DNA from: Leptolinea sp.
Lineage (GTDB): Bacteria > Chloroflexota > Anaerolineae > Anaerolineales > Anaerolineaceae
Direction of reading: 5' to 3'
Assembly (NCBI GenBank): GCA_012515195.1
Contig: JAAYYW010000238.1
Location: forward strand, 1-41,015
Length of the DNA stretch: 41,015 bases
Under the pieces are notes generated by a model. The model ran no database searches, was not told the DNA's origin, and was given only the letters and a program-made list of their open reading frames with translations. The position numbers and the translations under genes are program-made. This document shows, one piece after another, positions 38,680 to 41,015 of this stretch; position 1 is the stretch's first letter, and each line of letters begins with the position of its first letter.

Positions 38680-39687
38680 ATGATCGATCTAACAACCCAA
38701 TATCTCGGATTAGACCTGAAAAATCCTCTTGTCGCCTCTTCTTCGCCTCTATCAAAAAAAGTTGATACTGTTAAGAAAATGGAAGATGCTGGCATTGCTG
38801 CCGTTGTAATGTATTCTCTGTTTGAAGAACAGATCACGCATGAAAGCAAGGCGCTTAATCATTTTTTGGAACGGGGAACAAATTCCTTTGCGGAAGCGGT
38901 AACGTACTTTCCAGACTTGGGACACTACAATATCGGACCGGAGGAATACCTGGAACTGATCCAGAAAATAAAAAAATCGGTGTCAATACCCATCATTGGC
39001 AGCCTGAATGGCATCTCATCCGGCGGTTGGATCCAATACGCGCAAAAGATTGAGCAGGCAGGCGCTGACGCTCTTGAGTTGAATATGTATTACATACCCA
39101 CGGATTCCGATCTAACTGGCCTTGAGATGGAAAACACCTATATTGACCTTGTCAAAGATATCAAGAGCGCTTTGCACATCCCGCTCTCGGTCAAACTAAG
39201 TCCATATTTTAGTGCTTTGCCTAACATGGCTCAACAACTTGTGAAGTCAGGCGCCTCAGGACTGGTCATGTTCAACCGTTTCTTTCAACCAGATTTTGAC
39301 ATTGAAACGCTTGATGTTCTCCCATCATTGCAGATGAGCACCAGCGCTGATCTGCGCCTTCCCCTTCGTTGGACGGCCTTACTTTACAATAGAGTTAAAG
39401 CTGATCTGGCCATAACGGGAGGAGTTCACACTGTAGAAGATGTTGTGAAATCTGTCATGGCAGGCGCAAATGTCACCATGCTGGCCAGTGAATTACTTGA
39501 AAATGGCACACGTCGTATTACCGAGTTAAACAGTCAATTACTTGATTGGTGTAACGCGCATGAATATAAATCCATCAAACAAATGCGGGGAAGTATGAGC
39601 CAGAAGAACGTGACAGAGCCAGCTGCATTTGAACGCGCTAATTATATGAAAGCGCTCACATCCTTTGATAACAAACTTCTAATTTAG
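38680..39687 (+). CDS. Dihydroorotate dehydrogenase-like protein
   Basis: [130 protein letters not shown]. Confidence 0.88.
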   Translation: MIDLTTQYLGLDLKNPLVASSSPLSKKVDTVKKMEDAGIAAVVMYSLFEEQITHESKALNHFLERGTNSFAEAVTYFPDLGHYNIGPEEYLELIQKIKKSVSIPIIGSLNGISSGGWIQYAQKIEQAGADALELNMYYIPTDSDLTGLEMENTYIDLVKDIKSALHIPLSVKLSPYFSALPNMAQQLVKSGASGLVMFNRFFQPDFDIETLDVLPSLQMSTSADLRLPLRWTALLYNRVKADLAITGGVHTVEDVVKSVMAGANVTMLASELLENGTRRITELNSQLLDWCNAHEYKSIKQMRGSMSQKNVTEPAAFERANYMKALTSFDNKLLI

Positions 39688-39704
39688 AATTATTAACAAC
39701 AAAA

Positions 39705-39745
39705 AAGACCCCCTCTTTATAAAACATAGAGGGGGTCTTCTTAAT
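39705..39745. terminator. Bidirectional terminator between the DHOD-like gene and infA
   Basis: AAGACCCCCTCT (39705-39716) / AGAGGGGGTCTT (39728-39739), with A/T tracts on both sides. Confidence 0.88.
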
Positions 39746-39759
39746 TAGCGAAAAGTTGA

Positions 39760-40023
39760 TTATTCTTCGCTGGGACTACTTTCATTGGGTTTCTTGGCAC
39801 GGTATACGATCCGGCCGCGGGATAGGTCGTATGGAGACATTTCCACACGAACGTGATCTCCCAACAGGATGCGGATGTAATACTTGCGCATCCGGCCGGA
39901 AAGGTAGGCCAGAACTTCATGGTCGTGGTAATCTTTGTCTGTCAGACGTACACGAAATTGTGTGGCGGGTAATGCCTCAACAATTACGCCTTCGACCTGA
40001 ATTTTATCTTCTTCTTTAGCCAT
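39760..40023 (-). CDS. infA: Translation initiation factor IF-1
   Basis: [73 protein letters not shown]. Confidence 0.97.
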   Translation of the reverse strand: MAKEEDKIQVEGVIVEALPATQFRVRLTDKDYHDHEVLAYLSGRMRKYYIRILLGDHVRVEMSPYDLSRGRIVYRAKKPNESSPSEE

Positions 40024-40050
40024 CCGTTCCTCCTGGATGCAATCCGCTTA

Positions 40051-40251
40051 TTAGTCACCCGAGTGGGTGAACTGGCGACGTTTAATTCGGCGGATCGCCT
40101 TCTTCTTCTCTACCCGGCGTAACTCACTCTTGGAGATGAACCAGCGTTTCCGTCGCACAGTGCTTAGCACACCGCTTTTAACAACTTTTTTGCGGAAACG
40201 TTTCAGCAGTGCGTCCTGTGATTCATTGGGGCGCAAAACAACTGCAGTCAT
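40051..40251 (-). CDS. rpsU: 30S ribosomal protein S21
   Basis: MTAVVLRPNESQDALLKRFRKKVVKSGVLSTVRRKRWFISKSELRRVEKKKAIRRIKRRQ. SD AGGAGGTGA. Confidence 0.95.
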   Translation of the reverse strand: MTAVVLRPNESQDALLKRFRKKVVKSGVLSTVRRKRWFISKSELRRVEKKKAIRRIKRRQFTHSGD

Positions 40252-40281
40252 TAGATTCTCACCTCCTGTCTTTTACGGATA

Positions 40282-40320
40282 GAAAAACAAAACCGGCTGG
40301 TTCTTCAGGCGCAGCCGGTG
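40282..40320 (-). terminator. Intrinsic terminator or attenuator hairpin in the rpsU 5' leader
   Basis: Minus strand ACCGGCTG-CGCCTGAAGAAC-CAGCCGGT followed by TTTGTTTTT, ending about 30 nt before rpsU. Confidence 0.75.
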
Positions 40321-40359
40321 AAACAAGATAATTGAGTATTCTCAATTGACCCAGATCAA

Positions 40360-40410
40360 TCAGCCAGAGCCCTCCGTAATGATAACCGCGATAATAAAGA
40401 ACCTGCCCAT
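40360..40410 (-). other. Putative 16-codon leader ORF (MGRFFIIAVIITEGSG) upstream of rpsU
   Basis: ATG 40410 to TGA 40360, starting about 13 nt downstream of a TATAAT (40424-40429, minus) and preceding two hairpins. Confidence 0.35.
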
Positions 40411-40423
40411 AAAGAGCGAAATA

Positions 40424-40429
40424 ATTATA
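40424..40429 (-). promoter_or_regulatory. -10 element (TATAAT) for the rpsU-infA transcript
   Basis: Minus strand GGGGTATAATTATTT; -35 not evident. Confidence 0.45.
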
Positions 40430-40494
40430 CCCCATTTTTGTCCGTTTTCATTATTTGATTCGATTGAACCATGTTTGGGGTAGAAAAAAGAAAT

Positions 40495-40540
40495 AAAAAA
40501 AAGAGGCCAACCAAAAAATGTTAAAAGAAAAAAGCCTCTT
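40495..40540 (-). terminator. Terminator of the rRNA operon after 5S
   Basis: Minus strand AAGAGGC ... GCCTCTT followed by a T-run (40495-40500). Confidence 0.65.
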
Positions 40541-40655
40541 GGCAACGACCTACTCTCCCAGGGGGCCGCCCCCCAAGTACCATCGGCGCTGACAGCCTTA
40601 ACGACCGGGTTCGAGATGTGACCGGGTGTACCACTGTCGCACAAATCACCAAGAG
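40539..40655 (-). rRNA. 5S ribosomal RNA (boundaries approximate)
   Basis: Minus strand CTTGGTGATTTGTGCGACAGTGGTACACCCGGTCACATCTCGAACCCGGTCGTTAAGGCTGTCAGCGCCGATGGTACTTGGGG...CTGGGAGAGTAGGTCGTTGCCAAG, typical 5S. Confidence 0.95.
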
Positions 40656-40734
40656 ACTTTAATTCACAAAGTCAGTTTGAATAGTATGTAGGTTTTACGC
40701 AATTAGGAAAGAATTCCGAATTCCCCGCGTCACA

Positions 40735-41015
<281 letters not shown>

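Noticed and set aside
40360-40644. 94-aa minus-strand ORF
   Set aside because: Its 5' two-thirds lie inside the 5S rRNA gene and terminator. Only the last 16 codons are considered, as a separate leader ORF.

Overview
This looks like an ordinary housekeeping segment of a Chloroflexota-type (Anaerolineae-like; inferred from gene content only) chromosome. It holds about 32 protein-coding genes on both strands, plus the 3' end of a 23S rRNA gene and a 5S rRNA gene on the minus strand at the right edge. Recognisable genes include PadR with a HAAS-type membrane protein, bacteriohemerythrin, a baeRF-type protein, an HtrA protease, a CbpA-type DnaJ, a sensor kinase, a TrxR-like flavoprotein, threonine aldolase, a DUF2779 nuclease, EttA, MiaB, an AmrB/MEMO homologue, PriA, Rho, the primary sigma factor, YceD/DUF177, RdgB, acyl-ACP thioesterase, a NUDIX hydrolase, NifJ (PFOR), a DHOD-like protein, IF-1 and S21. 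There are several LysM/M23 envelope proteins. I found no CRISPR array, prophage, transposon or clear defence island. The observations most worth a second look are: (1) a leader-ORF, antiterminator and terminator arrangement upstream of rpsU-infA; (2) a thioredoxin-reductase-like protein that lacks the canonical NADPH-binding motifs, in the same window as a PFOR gene; (3) a PadR operator-like palindrome embedded in a consensus promoter; (4) a histidine kinase with a degenerate pseudo-receiver domain; (5) a baeRF-type protein with an altered GGQ-like loop and a C-terminal zinc ribbon; (6) a short ORF in the rho leader; (7) several likely gene remnants. All names come from reading the sequence and recalling families; no database search was run.
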